From Halomonas sp. (GTDB lineage: Bacteria; Pseudomonadota; Gammaproteobacteria; Pseudomonadales; Halomonadaceae), in NCBI RefSeq assembly GCF_017515565.1, contig NZ_JAFWFN010000083.1, forward strand, positions 62,001 to 126,000: a DNA stretch of 64,000 nt, read 5' to 3'. The translations under genes were made by a program, and so were the position numbers. Numbering within the stretch: position 1 is the stretch's first letter; the number at the start of each line of letters is the position of its first letter. Positions 9,434-17,845 of this stretch are shown in pieces. The notes under the pieces were generated by a model. The model had not been told where the DNA came from. It searched no databases and worked only from the letters and a program-made list of their open reading frames with translations.

Positions 9434-10588
9434 TTACTGAGCAATGGTTGACCAATCCACCGGCTCAAAACGACCGTTGCGGATAATCGTCGGCCATACA
9501 GCATCGCTTGCTTGATGATCATTAGGCCCCAAGCTAAGGGCCTCGCCTAACCCTATATCCACGCTGCCCAACCCTAGCAATCCATCGATAATAGCTTCGC
9601 GGCTTGGGTTATTACCCGCCGCTTTTACACCTTCCACCAACAGCTTCGCCGCGAGGTAACCTTCCAGGGAGATAAAATCGGGTTCCGCATCTGGCTGATA
9701 CGTTGATAGTGCTTGACGATATGCTTCAACGGCTGGCAAATCCGCATCCAGGGGCGGGACAACTTGCGTCACAATGACACCTTCAGCCTGGCTACCCAAC
9801 GACGCTAGCAACGCTTGGCTTCCCACAAACGAAACATTAAGAAAGACGGCCGTAGGCAAGTCGCGCTGGGCTTCGCGTATAAAATCCGCCGCTGGGCCAT
9901 GGGTGCCTACAACAATGATCGCCCGGGGAGTAACTGGCGATTGAAGAATACTTGCTAAACCCTGGTGAATATTACGCGTTCCCCGGGTAAACCGGCCATG
10001 GGCCAACCGCGAGGTTTGCGTAAAACCATGCCCTTCAAGCGCTCGGACAGCTCCGTTGTAGCCCGCATCTCCAAAGCTATCGTTTTGCGTGAAGAAGGCG
10101 ATCTCTTCCGGCTGGATGCCCGCTTCAAGCAAGCCATCAATCATGGCAGCAGTTTCTTGTAGATAGCTTGCGCGAAAGTTAATCACATAGCGGTCGGGCG
10201 GTGAGCGGCGTAAGATTCCAGCCCCGGTAAACGCGCCGAATAGCAGTGTTTTATATTCATTATAAATAGGAATAGTAACGGCGGCGGTAGGCGTTCCAAC
10301 ATTACCAATGGCCGCAAGTATGCGCTCGTTGCCAACCAGTTGTCGGGTATGCTCGGCGGCTTGCAGGGGGTGGTATTGATCATCAAGTACCGTGAGCGTC
10401 AGCTGCTTGCCATTAACGCCACCGGATGCATTCACCTCAGAAAAGTAGGCCTCTATACCCTCCTGCATCCCTATACCCAGGGGCGCCGCGCCGCCACTGG
10501 CGGGTGCTACAATACCAAAGGTTAACTCTGCTTGAGCTAACGGAGAAAAGAGCATTCCCGCCAGTAACCATATACTTATTCGCCGCAT
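9434..10588 (-). CDS. Periplasmic branched-chain amino-acid-type substrate-binding protein
   Basis: A 384-residue type I periplasmic binding protein (LivJ-like/ANF-receptor fold) with a cleavable signal peptide (MRRISIWLLAGMLFSPLAQA, cut after residue 20). Fold markers include FGIVAPASGGAAPLGIGMQEG, ASGGVNGKQLTLTVLDDQYHP and FFTQNDSFGDAGYNGAVRAL. No permease or ATPase genes lie next to it, so it is an orphan with respect to transport. It is the first gene of an apparent two-gene unit with the chemoreceptor. Its likely job is ligand capture for chemotaxis; the ligand is unknown. Confidence 0.9.
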   Translation of the reverse strand: MRRISIWLLAGMLFSPLAQAELTFGIVAPASGGAAPLGIGMQEGIEAYFSEVNASGGVNGKQLTLTVLDDQYHPLQAAEHTRQLVGNERILAAIGNVGTPTAAVTIPIYNEYKTLLFGAFTGAGILRRSPPDRYVINFRASYLQETAAMIDGLLEAGIQPEEIAFFTQNDSFGDAGYNGAVRALEGHGFTQTSRLAHGRFTRGTRNIHQGLASILQSPVTPRAIIVVGTHGPAADFIREAQRDLPTAVFLNVSFVGSQALLASLGSQAEGVIVTQVVPPLDADLPAVEAYRQALSTYQPDAEPDFISLEGYLAAKLLVEGVKAAGNNPSREAIIDGLLGLGSVDIGLGEALSLGPNDHQASDAVWPTIIRNGRFEPVDWSTIAQ

Positions 10589-10821
10589 TGGGCCGTTCCC
10601 CTACTTTTGAATTAAGAATGTGAGCACTTCCGCCAGATTGGCCGTCTACTCTGAAGTTTGAATGAAACTTTTTTATAATGGCGGGAGAATATACGACTTA
10701 ATCTGCGTTAGCTTTAAACGCTACGTAGCAAAAAGTAATTTATTGTTCTGCGCATAGGATAAAGAATGCCATTGACTAAATGTGCTAGCCTTACTATCTA
10801 CATGTGGTATAGAGGAACTGA

Positions 10822-11235
10822 ATGCTCACTATTTCAAATAGCGTGACGCTAGCGGATTGGGAAATTGATATCAGCCAGATTCGCTCCCAAGGTGCAGGCG
10901 GTCAAAACGTCAATAAAGTCGCCTCTGCGGTTCATTTACGTTTTGATATTCAAAATTCGACCCTGCCCCCGGCGTATAAAGAACGTCTGATGGCGCTTTC
11001 TGATCAACGTATCAGCAAAGAAGGCGTGGTTATTATCAAAGCGCAGAGCTATCGCACGCTTGAGCTAAATAAAGAGGATGCATTGGCTCGCTTAAAAGTG
11101 CTGATACAAAGTGCCGCCAAGCAGCCGAAGGTGCGCCGACCTACCAAACCTACCAAAGGCTCTCAGCGTCGCCGGGTAGATCATAAAACGCGTAAGGGCA
11201 AAACCAAATCACTGCGTGGTAAAGTCCCGGTTTAA
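10822..11235 (+). CDS. arfB: Peptidyl-tRNA hydrolase ArfB (ribosome rescue, YaeJ/ICT1 family)
   Basis: A 137-residue release-factor-like protein that frees peptidyl-tRNA from ribosomes stalled on non-stop mRNA. The catalytic GGQ is at residues 26-28 within RSQGAGGQNVNKVASAVHLR. The C-terminal 35 residues are a basic, disordered tail (GSQRRRVDHKTRKGKTKS) that in this family enters the empty mRNA channel. It lacks the codon-recognition domains of RF1/RF2, and its length matches E. coli ArfB (140). A GAGGAA site precedes the start. Confidence 0.95.
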   Translation: MLTISNSVTLADWEIDISQIRSQGAGGQNVNKVASAVHLRFDIQNSTLPPAYKERLMALSDQRISKEGVVIIKAQSYRTLELNKEDALARLKVLIQSAAKQPKVRRPTKPTKGSQRRRVDHKTRKGKTKSLRGKVPV

Positions 11236-11292
11236 TGCGTTGTTTAAATTCACCATTGTCTAGGCCTCTCGTTACTCCATTGAGCATTTACC

Positions 11293-11505
11293 ATGTCGCC
11301 AGCTAGTCGCCCCCTTTCTCCTTGTATTCAAGTATGTAAGATCAAATCAGTGGCATCGCGCTACCAAGGTCTTTCCCAAGAGCTTTGCCAAGGGTGTGGA
11401 CGCACACTCGATGAGATTGCCTGCTGGGGGGCCATGACCGAGGCCGAGAAGGCCCCAGTGTGGGAAAGGCTGGAGCGCGAGGGGTACGCCAAAACATCCC
11501 GGTAA
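11293..11505 (+). CDS. DUF1289 family small protein
   Basis: A 70-residue protein with the DUF1289 cysteine pattern: CIQVCKI near the N-terminus and LCQGCGRTLDEIACW in the middle, then AEKAPVWERLE. The four cysteines look able to bind a metal ion. The family has no assigned function. It lies 57 nt downstream of arfB on the same strand and converges on the proline-racemase-like gene. Confidence 0.85.
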   Translation: MSPASRPLSPCIQVCKIKSVASRYQGLSQELCQGCGRTLDEIACWGAMTEAEKAPVWERLEREGYAKTSR

Positions 11506-11540
11506 GTTTGCTTATCGCCCTGCCGTATTGGGCAATACGC

Positions 11541-12593
11541 TTATTGCGGCGGTTTATCGTGGCGGTCGCTCAAAATATGGTGCAGTTCGCCGCAGGCCAC
11601 CATAGGGTCGTCGCAGTTAATTACTATTTTTGATTCTGCTAGCACATAGCTACGGCCTGTAATGGTATTTTCAGCCACTTGGTAAGCGCCCTCCTGGTGC
11701 GTACCGGTGAAAGTTCCAATAAACCCCGTATCACGTAGCGACACGGTTTCCAGCTTGTCGCCACTATTCAGGCGCCCTTCGTACTCCATCAGCGCAAGCC
11801 GTGCAGAGGTGCCGGTACCCGTGGTGCTTCTACAGATAACCCCAGGGTGAACGTAGGTAGTCGAACGCGAGCGAACATAGCCTTCCGCCACTTGCTCTTC
11901 TGGCCCCATAAAGTGCAAAAATGGCAGCGGCCCTACATCACCCAAGGTGTAATGGGAAAAGCCGCGCTGGGCTTTTATCGCCTCGACAATCTTATAGGCA
12001 CAGGCCGCTAGGGCCTGTTCCTCGTCTCGTACTAGCTTAAACCCTAGGGCTTTTGCATCTACCAAGGCGTAAAAACCACCGCTGTAGGCAATCGAGTAAG
12101 TAACAGGCCCGATGCCCGGCACCTGAATGGTATCGCGATGGGTATCGATGTAGCTGGGCAGGCCTTCACATGTCACAGATTCCACCACGCCGTCTCGCAC
12201 GCTGGCTTCAATTTGCACCAGCCCAGCGGGCGCTTCCAGCTTAAAACGCTGAATACCCTCTTGCTTGGGCACAATGCCCGTCTCCAGCACGGCCGTTGCG
12301 GTGCACAGGGTATTGGAGCCTGAATAAATGGGATAGCCCATCACTTCCATGATGATATAACCCGCCACTGCGTCAGGGTGGGTGGCAGGCACGAGCAGAT
12401 CGACCGACATTTCAGGGATACCGTAGGGCTCTTCCAGCAACAAGCGCCGCAAACCATCGGCGTCATCACGCAGATACTCCATCTGTTCACGAACCGAGGC
12501 GCCGGGCAGCGTATCAATACCACCGGTCACGATGCGGCTAACATCACCGCCCGCATGGGTATCTAGCAGATCAATGGTATGGAGGTGCTTCAC
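11541..12593 (-). CDS. Proline racemase superfamily protein with Ser/Thr in place of both catalytic Cys
   Basis: This 350-residue protein has the proline racemase/hydroxyproline epimerase fold throughout (DLLDTHAGGDVSRIV near the start, GDVGPLPFLHFMG, TGFIGTFTG). The catalytic positions are atypical. The usual Cys-Gly-His-Gly loop reads S91-G92-S93-N94, and the second Cys (in DRSPCGTGT) is T258 in CRSTTGTGT. Cys/Cys is typical of racemases and Cys/Thr of trans-3-hydroxyproline dehydratases; Ser/Thr fits neither. The start is the GTG at 12593, which overlaps the stop of the upstream oxidoreductase gene (GTGA), so translation is probably coupled. Racemase activity should not be assumed. Confidence 0.88.
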   Translation of the reverse strand: MKHLHTIDLLDTHAGGDVSRIVTGGIDTLPGASVREQMEYLRDDADGLRRLLLEEPYGIPEMSVDLLVPATHPDAVAGYIIMEVMGYPIYSGSNTLCTATAVLETGIVPKQEGIQRFKLEAPAGLVQIEASVRDGVVESVTCEGLPSYIDTHRDTIQVPGIGPVTYSIAYSGGFYALVDAKALGFKLVRDEEQALAACAYKIVEAIKAQRGFSHYTLGDVGPLPFLHFMGPEEQVAEGYVRSRSTTYVHPGVICRSTTGTGTSARLALMEYEGRLNSGDKLETVSLRDTGFIGTFTGTHQEGAYQVAENTITGRSYVLAESKIVINCDDPMVACGELHHILSDRHDKPPQ

Positions 12594-13771
12594 AGGCGCG
12601 GCTCCTGGTCGGTGGGTAAAGCAAATAGTGCGCCGTGAGTGGCCCACTGAGCATCAGGCACGATGACAATTTTGCCAAGGTAGTTGCTACCGCGATTAAC
12701 AAAGTAACGCTCGGCCGTGTGAAGTTCAGAGAGTTTAAAAGCGGCGTGCAGTACGGGCTTTAAATCACCGCTGCGGATCCATTCAATCAGTTGCTCCGCC
12801 TCTTCACGAGTGCCATGGGAAACGCCAAATATCTGCACTTGATAAAGGTAAATCCGCGTCCACATAATTTCGCTGATATTGCCGCCGCTAGCCCCGGCGA
12901 TGGAGAGCCGCGGATAAGTGCTCCGGCGCTGCATATCGACAATCATGGTATCGATAAACAGATCCGTCATTTCACCGCCTACTAAGTCCATCACGGCGTC
13001 AATGGGCTGCCCGTGGGTTGCGGCCAACACCCGCTCAACAAAGGTGGGTAAATCTCCACGGTCAATCACTGCTTCAGCACCTAATGCCAAGAGCGCATCG
13101 GCCTTGTCCAACTGGCTAACAGCATAAGGTATTGCCCCCACAATCCGGCACAGCTGGATTAACGCCGTGCCAACACCACCGCTGGCGCCACTGACCAACA
13201 CACGCTCACCGGCGCTGATATTGGCAGACGTCATCATATGGTAGGCCGTTTGATAAGAGCACATGCCCATCGCGGCGAGCTCAGCATCGCGCAGCGCTGG
13301 ATTAGTTACCTGATGAAACTGAACCGCCGGTACCGCGATGTACTCGGCATAGCCACCGTCAGCTCCGTGGCCATAGTAGTCAGGCGTCAGGTTAATCGTG
13401 CGGCGCTCATCGGCGTAGATATTAAAATCTAACAGACCACGCTCCCCTCTGCGTGCGCTATCCACGCCTTCACCAACTGCAACGATTCGCCCAACAACGT
13501 CTGCGCCTTGAATACGTGGAAAGGTAAGTGTCGGTGAGCCGCCCATGGCAAAAGAGGTCACTTCCTCTTTTCCTTTGGTGGGGTAAAGCCCCTCACGGGC
13601 CTTACGGTCGGTGTTATTTTTCGCCGTGGCCGTTACCCGAACCAGCACTTGGCCTGGCCCTGGCTGAGGCGTGGGTACATCTTGACGGTAGTGCAGCTTA
13701 TCAACGTCGCCGTGACCCATTAATAGCATGGCGGACATCGTCTCAGGCACAGCGTAGTCGGCTTCATCCAT
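12590..13771 (-). CDS. MDR-family zinc-binding oxidoreductase (quinone-reductase-like)
   Basis: A 393-residue medium-chain reductase with an N-terminal GroES-like domain (VRVTATAKNNTDRKAREGLY, then IQGADVVGRIVAVGEG) and a nucleotide-binding motif VLVSGASGGVGTALIQLCRI. The N-terminus lacks the full zinc-ligand set of classical alcohol dehydrogenases. The ATG at 13771 has an AAGGAA site 8 nt upstream, whereas the longer open frame has no such site. It overlaps the proline-racemase-like gene by 4 nt, so the two probably act in one pathway, perhaps imino acid or hydroxy-acid catabolism (inference). Confidence 0.87.
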   Translation of the reverse strand: MDEADYAVPETMSAMLLMGHGDVDKLHYRQDVPTPQPGPGQVLVRVTATAKNNTDRKAREGLYPTKGKEEVTSFAMGGSPTLTFPRIQGADVVGRIVAVGEGVDSARRGERGLLDFNIYADERRTINLTPDYYGHGADGGYAEYIAVPAVQFHQVTNPALRDAELAAMGMCSYQTAYHMMTSANISAGERVLVSGASGGVGTALIQLCRIVGAIPYAVSQLDKADALLALGAEAVIDRGDLPTFVERVLAATHGQPIDAVMDLVGGEMTDLFIDTMIVDMQRRSTYPRLSIAGASGGNISEIMWTRIYLYQVQIFGVSHGTREEAEQLIEWIRSGDLKPVLHAAFKLSELHTAERYFVNRGSNYLGKIVIVPDAQWATHGALFALPTDQEPRL

Positions 13772-13851
13772 GGGCTGGTTCCTTGTGATTAACAGGGTGT
13801 ATATGCCTGACAACGTAGCAAACCTGTGAGGAGTCACAAGCCATTAAACAC

Positions 13852-13884
13852 AACGGCGGCAGCGCTGAATGCGCTGCCGCCGTT
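13852..13884. terminator. Strong hairpin, probable terminator of the NnrU gene
   Basis: A perfect 14-bp stem (AACGGCGGCAGCGC / GCGCTGCCGCCGTT) with a 5-nt loop lies just past the stop of the NnrU gene (13907). In the minus direction it is followed only by GTGTTTAATG, a weak T tract, so termination may be partial. Confidence 0.6.
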
Positions 13885-13906
13885 AAAAAAACGCTCATTA
13901 TCGCTA

Positions 13907-14485
13907 TTAGCCAAATACTGGCACACCGATAAGCAGGGTATGCAAATAGAACGCAAACAGCACGTAAGCGACAACACCAATGATCACCGTGGCGATCGTT
14001 GCGGGGGTCGAAGTGGCTACAACCGCTGGCGGGTTAATACGGTCGCGCTGCTTGGCCGCTTTAAACGCCAAAATAGCCCATACCAAGAAAGCGGCAAAAA
14101 AGATGATATCGCCAAGCCGGCCGTTGACCAGCAAGTGGGCAAGCGCCCAAATTTTAACCGACAGCATCATCGGATGACCAAGCTTCGCCTTAATGGCATT
14201 GCGCGGCACATAAGCCGCTACCAGCATAATAAAGGCGGGCAGCATGAGTAGCGCTACCGCATGGCGTAACCCCACCGGTGGAAACCAGATATAGATAGGA
14301 TCAAAACGCATTTGGCCAAAGCCATAGATAGCAATGGCAAGCCCCACCAGCGATACGGCAGAGTAGGCGAGCTTCCAGTTAGTTAGGCCTAGCTTGGCTA
14401 CCTGCTGCTGGCGCCAGTTTTCCGCAAAAATACGCACAGAGTGGCTGCCAAGAAATATCAGCAGGCCAATTATCATAATGGTCAT
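13907..14485 (-). CDS. NnrU family membrane protein
   Basis: A 192-residue inner-membrane protein with five or six hydrophobic segments. It matches NnrU: LGSHSVRIFAENWRQ near the N-terminus, LKLAYSAVSLVGLAIAIYGF-like segments, HPMMLSVKIWALAHLLVNGRLGDIIFF in the middle, and a membrane helix near the C-terminus. Family members are linked to nitric oxide/denitrification and isoprenoid-related functions, and the biochemical role is unsettled. I chose the ATG at 14485 because GGGAGC precedes it at normal spacing. Confidence 0.85.
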   Translation of the reverse strand: MTIMIIGLLIFLGSHSVRIFAENWRQQQVAKLGLTNWKLAYSAVSLVGLAIAIYGFGQMRFDPIYIWFPPVGLRHAVALLMLPAFIMLVAAYVPRNAIKAKLGHPMMLSVKIWALAHLLVNGRLGDIIFFAAFLVWAILAFKAAKQRDRINPPAVVATSTPATIATVIIGVVAYVLFAFYLHTLLIGVPVFG

Positions 14486-14589
14486 GGTGTTTGCTCCCAG
14501 GTGTATGCACGTCATTAGTCGACGCAGAGAATGCCACAGTCAGGCCTAAACCACATGGGAGGGGTTCAACTTTTCGCTCGCCAAACGGC

Positions 14590-15558
14590 CTAAAACCAGT
14601 TTTTACGTTTGAAAAGCCAAATCAAACTCCCCCCAATCCCCACCATGGCACCCCATACAAAGAAGTAGCCGTACTGAAAACCCAGCTCGGGCATATATTC
14701 AAAGTTCATTCCGTAGATACCGGCAATAAACGTAAGCGGTACAAAAATGGCCGTAATTACCGTCAATACACGCATCGTAATATTAAGCTGATGCGACGAA
14801 ATCGAAATGTAGCCATTCACTAAATCGCCGCAGATGTCGTAATACATCTGAGTGAGGGTATAAAGGCGTTCAAAACGCTCGGCCACATCATTGATCGCGT
14901 AGAGGGTTTCATTCTCATCTCGCGGCAGATGCGCATAGTCGTAGGCGATCAGCTCCTGAGTAATACCCTTGTGATAACTAAAAATACGGCGCAGCTTCAC
15001 TAATCGTGAACGGTAGGTGGTTAGTTTGCGCATTAAAACGTCGTTACCGCTCTCCAGCAGCTCATCCTCTAAATCGCTTAGTTCACTCTCAAATTCAAGC
15101 AGGCTATCAATGTAAAAACCTGCAGAGGTATACATCACTCTGAGTGCAACGCGCTCGGGTGATTGCGCTAGCAACGTGCTCCCCTGTTCGTTGAAAAACC
15201 GATCAACACTAAGCGCTTCGCCTGGATGCAGAGTAATCAAGAAGCGTTCACCAATAAAAAAACAGACCTGCTGAGGCACAAAGTTGAGCTGCGCATCAAA
15301 GGAGGAAATACCACGGTAGATAATCAGCGTATGGTGTTCAAACTCTTCAATTTTAGGTGGATGCCGCTCTTTTTGAGCATCTTGGATCGCCATAGGATGG
15401 CACTCTAAACGCTCAAGTAGACCCTGCTCTCGCTGACCTGGCTCAGCTTGCATGTCTATCCAGATATGACTCCCCGGGGTTGCCTGCCACTGCTCAATTA
15501 AGTCTTCATCGCCTTCATGCACTAGCCCGTCAGGGGTGGTGAGCATACTGCGGATCAT
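14590..15558 (-). CDS. CorA-family divalent cation transporter
   Basis: A 322-residue protein with a long cytoplasmic alpha/beta funnel domain and two C-terminal membrane helices. The signature GMN selectivity motif is intact (G283-M284-N285 in IYGMNFEYMPE). The protein ends with a basic KRKNWF tail typical of CorA channels. It probably imports Mg2+ (possibly Co2+ or Ni2+). It lies 24 nt downstream of the GGDEF gene on the same strand and may be cotranscribed with it, which would also place it under the TPP riboswitch at 17104-17195. Confidence 0.92.
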   Translation of the reverse strand: MIRSMLTTPDGLVHEGDEDLIEQWQATPGSHIWIDMQAEPGQREQGLLERLECHPMAIQDAQKERHPPKIEEFEHHTLIIYRGISSFDAQLNFVPQQVCFFIGERFLITLHPGEALSVDRFFNEQGSTLLAQSPERVALRVMYTSAGFYIDSLLEFESELSDLEDELLESGNDVLMRKLTTYRSRLVKLRRIFSYHKGITQELIAYDYAHLPRDENETLYAINDVAERFERLYTLTQMYYDICGDLVNGYISISSHQLNITMRVLTVITAIFVPLTFIAGIYGMNFEYMPELGFQYGYFFVWGAMVGIGGSLIWLFKRKNWF

Positions 15559-15582
15559 AATCGTCCTTGCTGTGGGTGCTGA

Positions 15583-17010
15583 CTAAATATCAGGTGAGAT
15601 ATCAACTGGCTGGGCTAAGTGTAGCCGCCCTTTTCCTGCACGTTTGGCTTCATACATCGCGACATCTGCACGCTTGAGCAGCTCTTTTGCCGTCTCGGCG
15701 GCTTCCGGCCCAAACAGCGCTACACCAATGCTGGTGCTAACGTTAAGCGTGACTCCAGCCACTGTCAGCGGCTGCTCAATAGTACGTATCAATTTGTTCG
15801 TAAAGGTCACCAGGGCCTCGCTGGCGATCCCTTCTAGCAACAACACAAACTCATCACCAGCCCAGCGCGCCACAAAGTCTGTTTCGCGCACCGATTGTTG
15901 CAACCTAAGCGCGATATCACGCAGCAGCTCATCACCCATAGCGTGCCCGTAACGGTCATTTACCCCTTTAAAGCCATCTAAATCCATAAACAGCACGGCC
16001 AGCGGTTTGCGCGTGCGGCGCACCCTTGCCATGGCTTCTGGAAGCCGCTCATCTAGCGCGCGCCGATTGGGTAACGCGGTTAGCGCATCTTCCCGGGCTT
16101 CCTGGTTGCGCAAACGCTCTAACTGCTGGCGCTCGGTAATATCATGAATGAACAAGCTGCGTCGCTCACGGCCATTCACTGCATAGCTTTTTAGGCGGAT
16201 TTCCACAGGAAGCCATCCGCCATCCCGTCGCTTGGCTTTTCCCGTAATGGGAGATGAGGACGCCTGGGGCAGCCCTTCAGGAAACATCAGGGAGGTGACA
16301 GTACGCGCCAGCGCCTCTTTACGCTGCCAGCCAAACATCACTTCAGCCGCGTGATTCCAATCCAGAACACGGCCGATTTCATCAATACTTAGGTAGGCGT
16401 CGTAGGCTGTTTCAATCACCAGACTAAGCTCTCTGGTTCGTTGCTCTATCTGCTGCTCAAGGCTTAGATGCAGTGCCTTTAACGCGCGCTGCGAGACTTC
16501 TTTACTTTTTTTCTCGGCAATCAGCCGTTCACGCAGTTGGATTTCCCCTGTAACAATATCGGCAAGGTCTTGCATCGCTGCCTGCTCTGTCGCACTTAAG
16601 GAGCGCGGTTTGGTGTCCATGGCGCAAAGCGAACCTAATACATAACCTTGGGTAGTTTTAAGAGGAATTCCCACATAAAAGCGCAAGCCATCCGGCTGGG
16701 TCACAAAAGGGTTATTGGCAAAACGTGCGTCTAACCGAGCATCGTTCACCACTAGCGGCGCGGCCTGCACCACGGTGTAAGCGCAAAAAGCCACATCCCG
16801 CGATGTTTCCTGGATATCTAAGCCTATCTGGGATTTAAACCATTGCCGGTTAGCGTCCACTAACGTTACTGTTGCGATAGGCACGTTTAGTAGATGGGTC
16901 ACTAAACGAGTAATTCGATCAAACACCGGCTCATTGGGCGTATCTAGCAGCGCCAGCTCTTGCAGCGCTGCTAGACGGGCATCTTCATCGAACGGTAGTG
17001 GATAGCTCAT
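15583..17010 (-). CDS. GAF-PAS-GGDEF diguanylate cyclase, downstream of a TPP riboswitch
   Basis: A 475-residue cytosolic signalling protein. The GAF domain (about 20-155) has the pattern DRITRLVTHLLNVPIATVTL. A short coiled coil leads to a PAS domain (about 195-300, AYDAYLSIDEIGRVLDWNHA). The GGDEF domain covers about 310-465, with the active-site loop reading AGDEF (in RWAGDEFVLLLE), a variant usually still active, so cyclic-di-GMP synthesis is likely. I prefer the ATG at 17010 over the one at 17025 because homologues begin MSYP. The 5' leader holds a TPP riboswitch and a 12-codon ORF. The corA-like gene follows by 24 nt. Confidence 0.92.
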   Translation of the reverse strand: MSYPLPFDEDARLAALQELALLDTPNEPVFDRITRLVTHLLNVPIATVTLVDANRQWFKSQIGLDIQETSRDVAFCAYTVVQAAPLVVNDARLDARFANNPFVTQPDGLRFYVGIPLKTTQGYVLGSLCAMDTKPRSLSATEQAAMQDLADIVTGEIQLRERLIAEKKSKEVSQRALKALHLSLEQQIEQRTRELSLVIETAYDAYLSIDEIGRVLDWNHAAEVMFGWQRKEALARTVTSLMFPEGLPQASSSPITGKAKRRDGGWLPVEIRLKSYAVNGRERRSLFIHDITERQQLERLRNQEAREDALTALPNRRALDERLPEAMARVRRTRKPLAVLFMDLDGFKGVNDRYGHAMGDELLRDIALRLQQSVRETDFVARWAGDEFVLLLEGIASEALVTFTNKLIRTIEQPLTVAGVTLNVSTSIGVALFGPEAAETAKELLKRADVAMYEAKRAGKGRLHLAQPVDISPDI

Positions 17011-17065
17011 CGCTGTAGCACCCATTCGGGGAAAGGCAATACGACACCATAACGCGAAACAGCGT

Positions 17066-17104
17066 TTACTGCTTAGCTCTCTGGCTACTCGTTAGACAAG
17101 GCAT
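17066..17104 (-). CDS. Possible 12-residue leader ORF at the riboswitch 3' edge
   Basis: An ATG at 17104 sits exactly at the 3' end of the TPP aptamer and is preceded by GGAGGAA with ideal 7-nt spacing. The frame reads MPCLTSSQRAKQ and then TAA. Because the Shine-Dalgarno lies inside the conserved aptamer core, translation would be blocked when TPP is bound. It may be a true leader peptide, or the surviving 5' end of a lost thiamine gene. Confidence 0.35.
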   Translation of the reverse strand: MPCLTSSQRAKQ

Positions 17105-17195
17105 GTCGCACTTCCTCCGCCGGTATGATCCGGATCAGGTTCCAGGGTCTGCCTATGGCATTCTCAGTCCTTCAATAAGGACTCCCCTGGCGACA
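17104..17195 (-). promoter_or_regulatory. TPP (THI-element) riboswitch
   Basis: Read on the minus strand, the element shows all main TPP-aptamer landmarks in order: closing P1 TGTCGC...GCGACA, CAGGGGAGTCC, GGACTGAGAATGCC, ACCCTGGAACCTGATCCGGA, and the 3' core ACCGGCGGAGGAAG. The CTGAGA and CCTGATC boxes form the pyrimidine-binding and pyrophosphate-binding sites in known TPP aptamers. It faces the GAF-PAS-GGDEF gene, whose start lies about 80-95 nt downstream. No thi gene is present in the window. A 3'-edge GGAGG suggests control at translation initiation. Confidence 0.93.
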
Positions 17196-17242
17196 AATTC
17201 ATGAAGGCACCATCCTCGGCTAAATCAGCGACTTAGTAAACC

Positions 17243-17845
17243 CTAAGAGGCAGCAGAAACATTGCTCCGAGGAGCACGGCCCATGGCATAAAACTCGGGG
17301 TTAGGCGGTGTCCCTGCTAATGTGACCAGCCGATTGGACATGCTAAAAAAGGCGGCAATAGCGCCGATGTCCCAGCAGTCGTCAAGGGTGAAACCGACAT
17401 TCGCTAAGCGCTCCTGCCAAGCTAACGAGAACTCTCCTAACTCAATGGAACTGTACAGGGCAAAATCGAGCATCAAACGGTGGCGTTCACTTAGATCGGC
17501 CACGTGATGATTAATCGCCACGTTATCTGCAAGTAGAGGATCTTTACTATAAATACGCACTAAGGCACCGTGAGCCACCACACAATACAGGCAGCGGTTT
17601 CGAGCGCTAGTGGCTACCACAATCATCTCTTTTTCGGTTTTTGTGAGCGTATCCGATGCCCGTTCCATTAACGCATCGTGATAGGCGAAGAAAGCGCGAA
17701 ACTCATCCGGCCGATGGGCAAGCATTAAGAATACATTCGGCACAAACCCTGCCTTTTCCTGCACGTCTAAAATTGAACTGCGAATATCCTCGGGCAGCTC
17801 ATCGAGGGATTCTGGTACGGCAAAGCGACTTATTGAATCAGGCAT
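17243..17845 (-). CDS. Peroxidase-related (AhpD/carboxymuconolactone decarboxylase-like) protein
   Basis: A 200-residue AhpD-fold protein. The catalytic motif is CLYCVVAHG, giving the CxxC...H arrangement used for thiol-based peroxide reduction, and the preceding segment GFVPNVFLMLAHRPDEFRAF is typical of the uncharacterised peroxidase-related subfamily. The upstream extension of the frame lacks homology; the ATG at 17845 has an AAAGGTGAG site and begins the domain. The gene precedes the TPP riboswitch on the same strand. Its substrate and electron donor are unknown. Confidence 0.87.
   Translation of the reverse strand: MPDSISRFAVPESLDELPEDIRSSILDVQEKAGFVPNVFLMLAHRPDEFRAFFAYHDALMERASDTLTKTEKEMIVVATSARNRCLYCVVAHGALVRIYSKDPLLADNVAINHHVADLSERHRLMLDFALYSSIELGEFSLAWQERLANVGFTLDDCWDIGAIAAFFSMSNRLVTLAGTPPNPEFYAMGRAPRSNVSAAS

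Noticed and set aside
10655-10677. AAGTTT/AAACTT hairpin followed by T residues upstream of the binding-protein gene
   Set aside because: No plus-strand transcript would need stopping there, and the AT-rich stem is weak; it probably overlaps promoter sequence.
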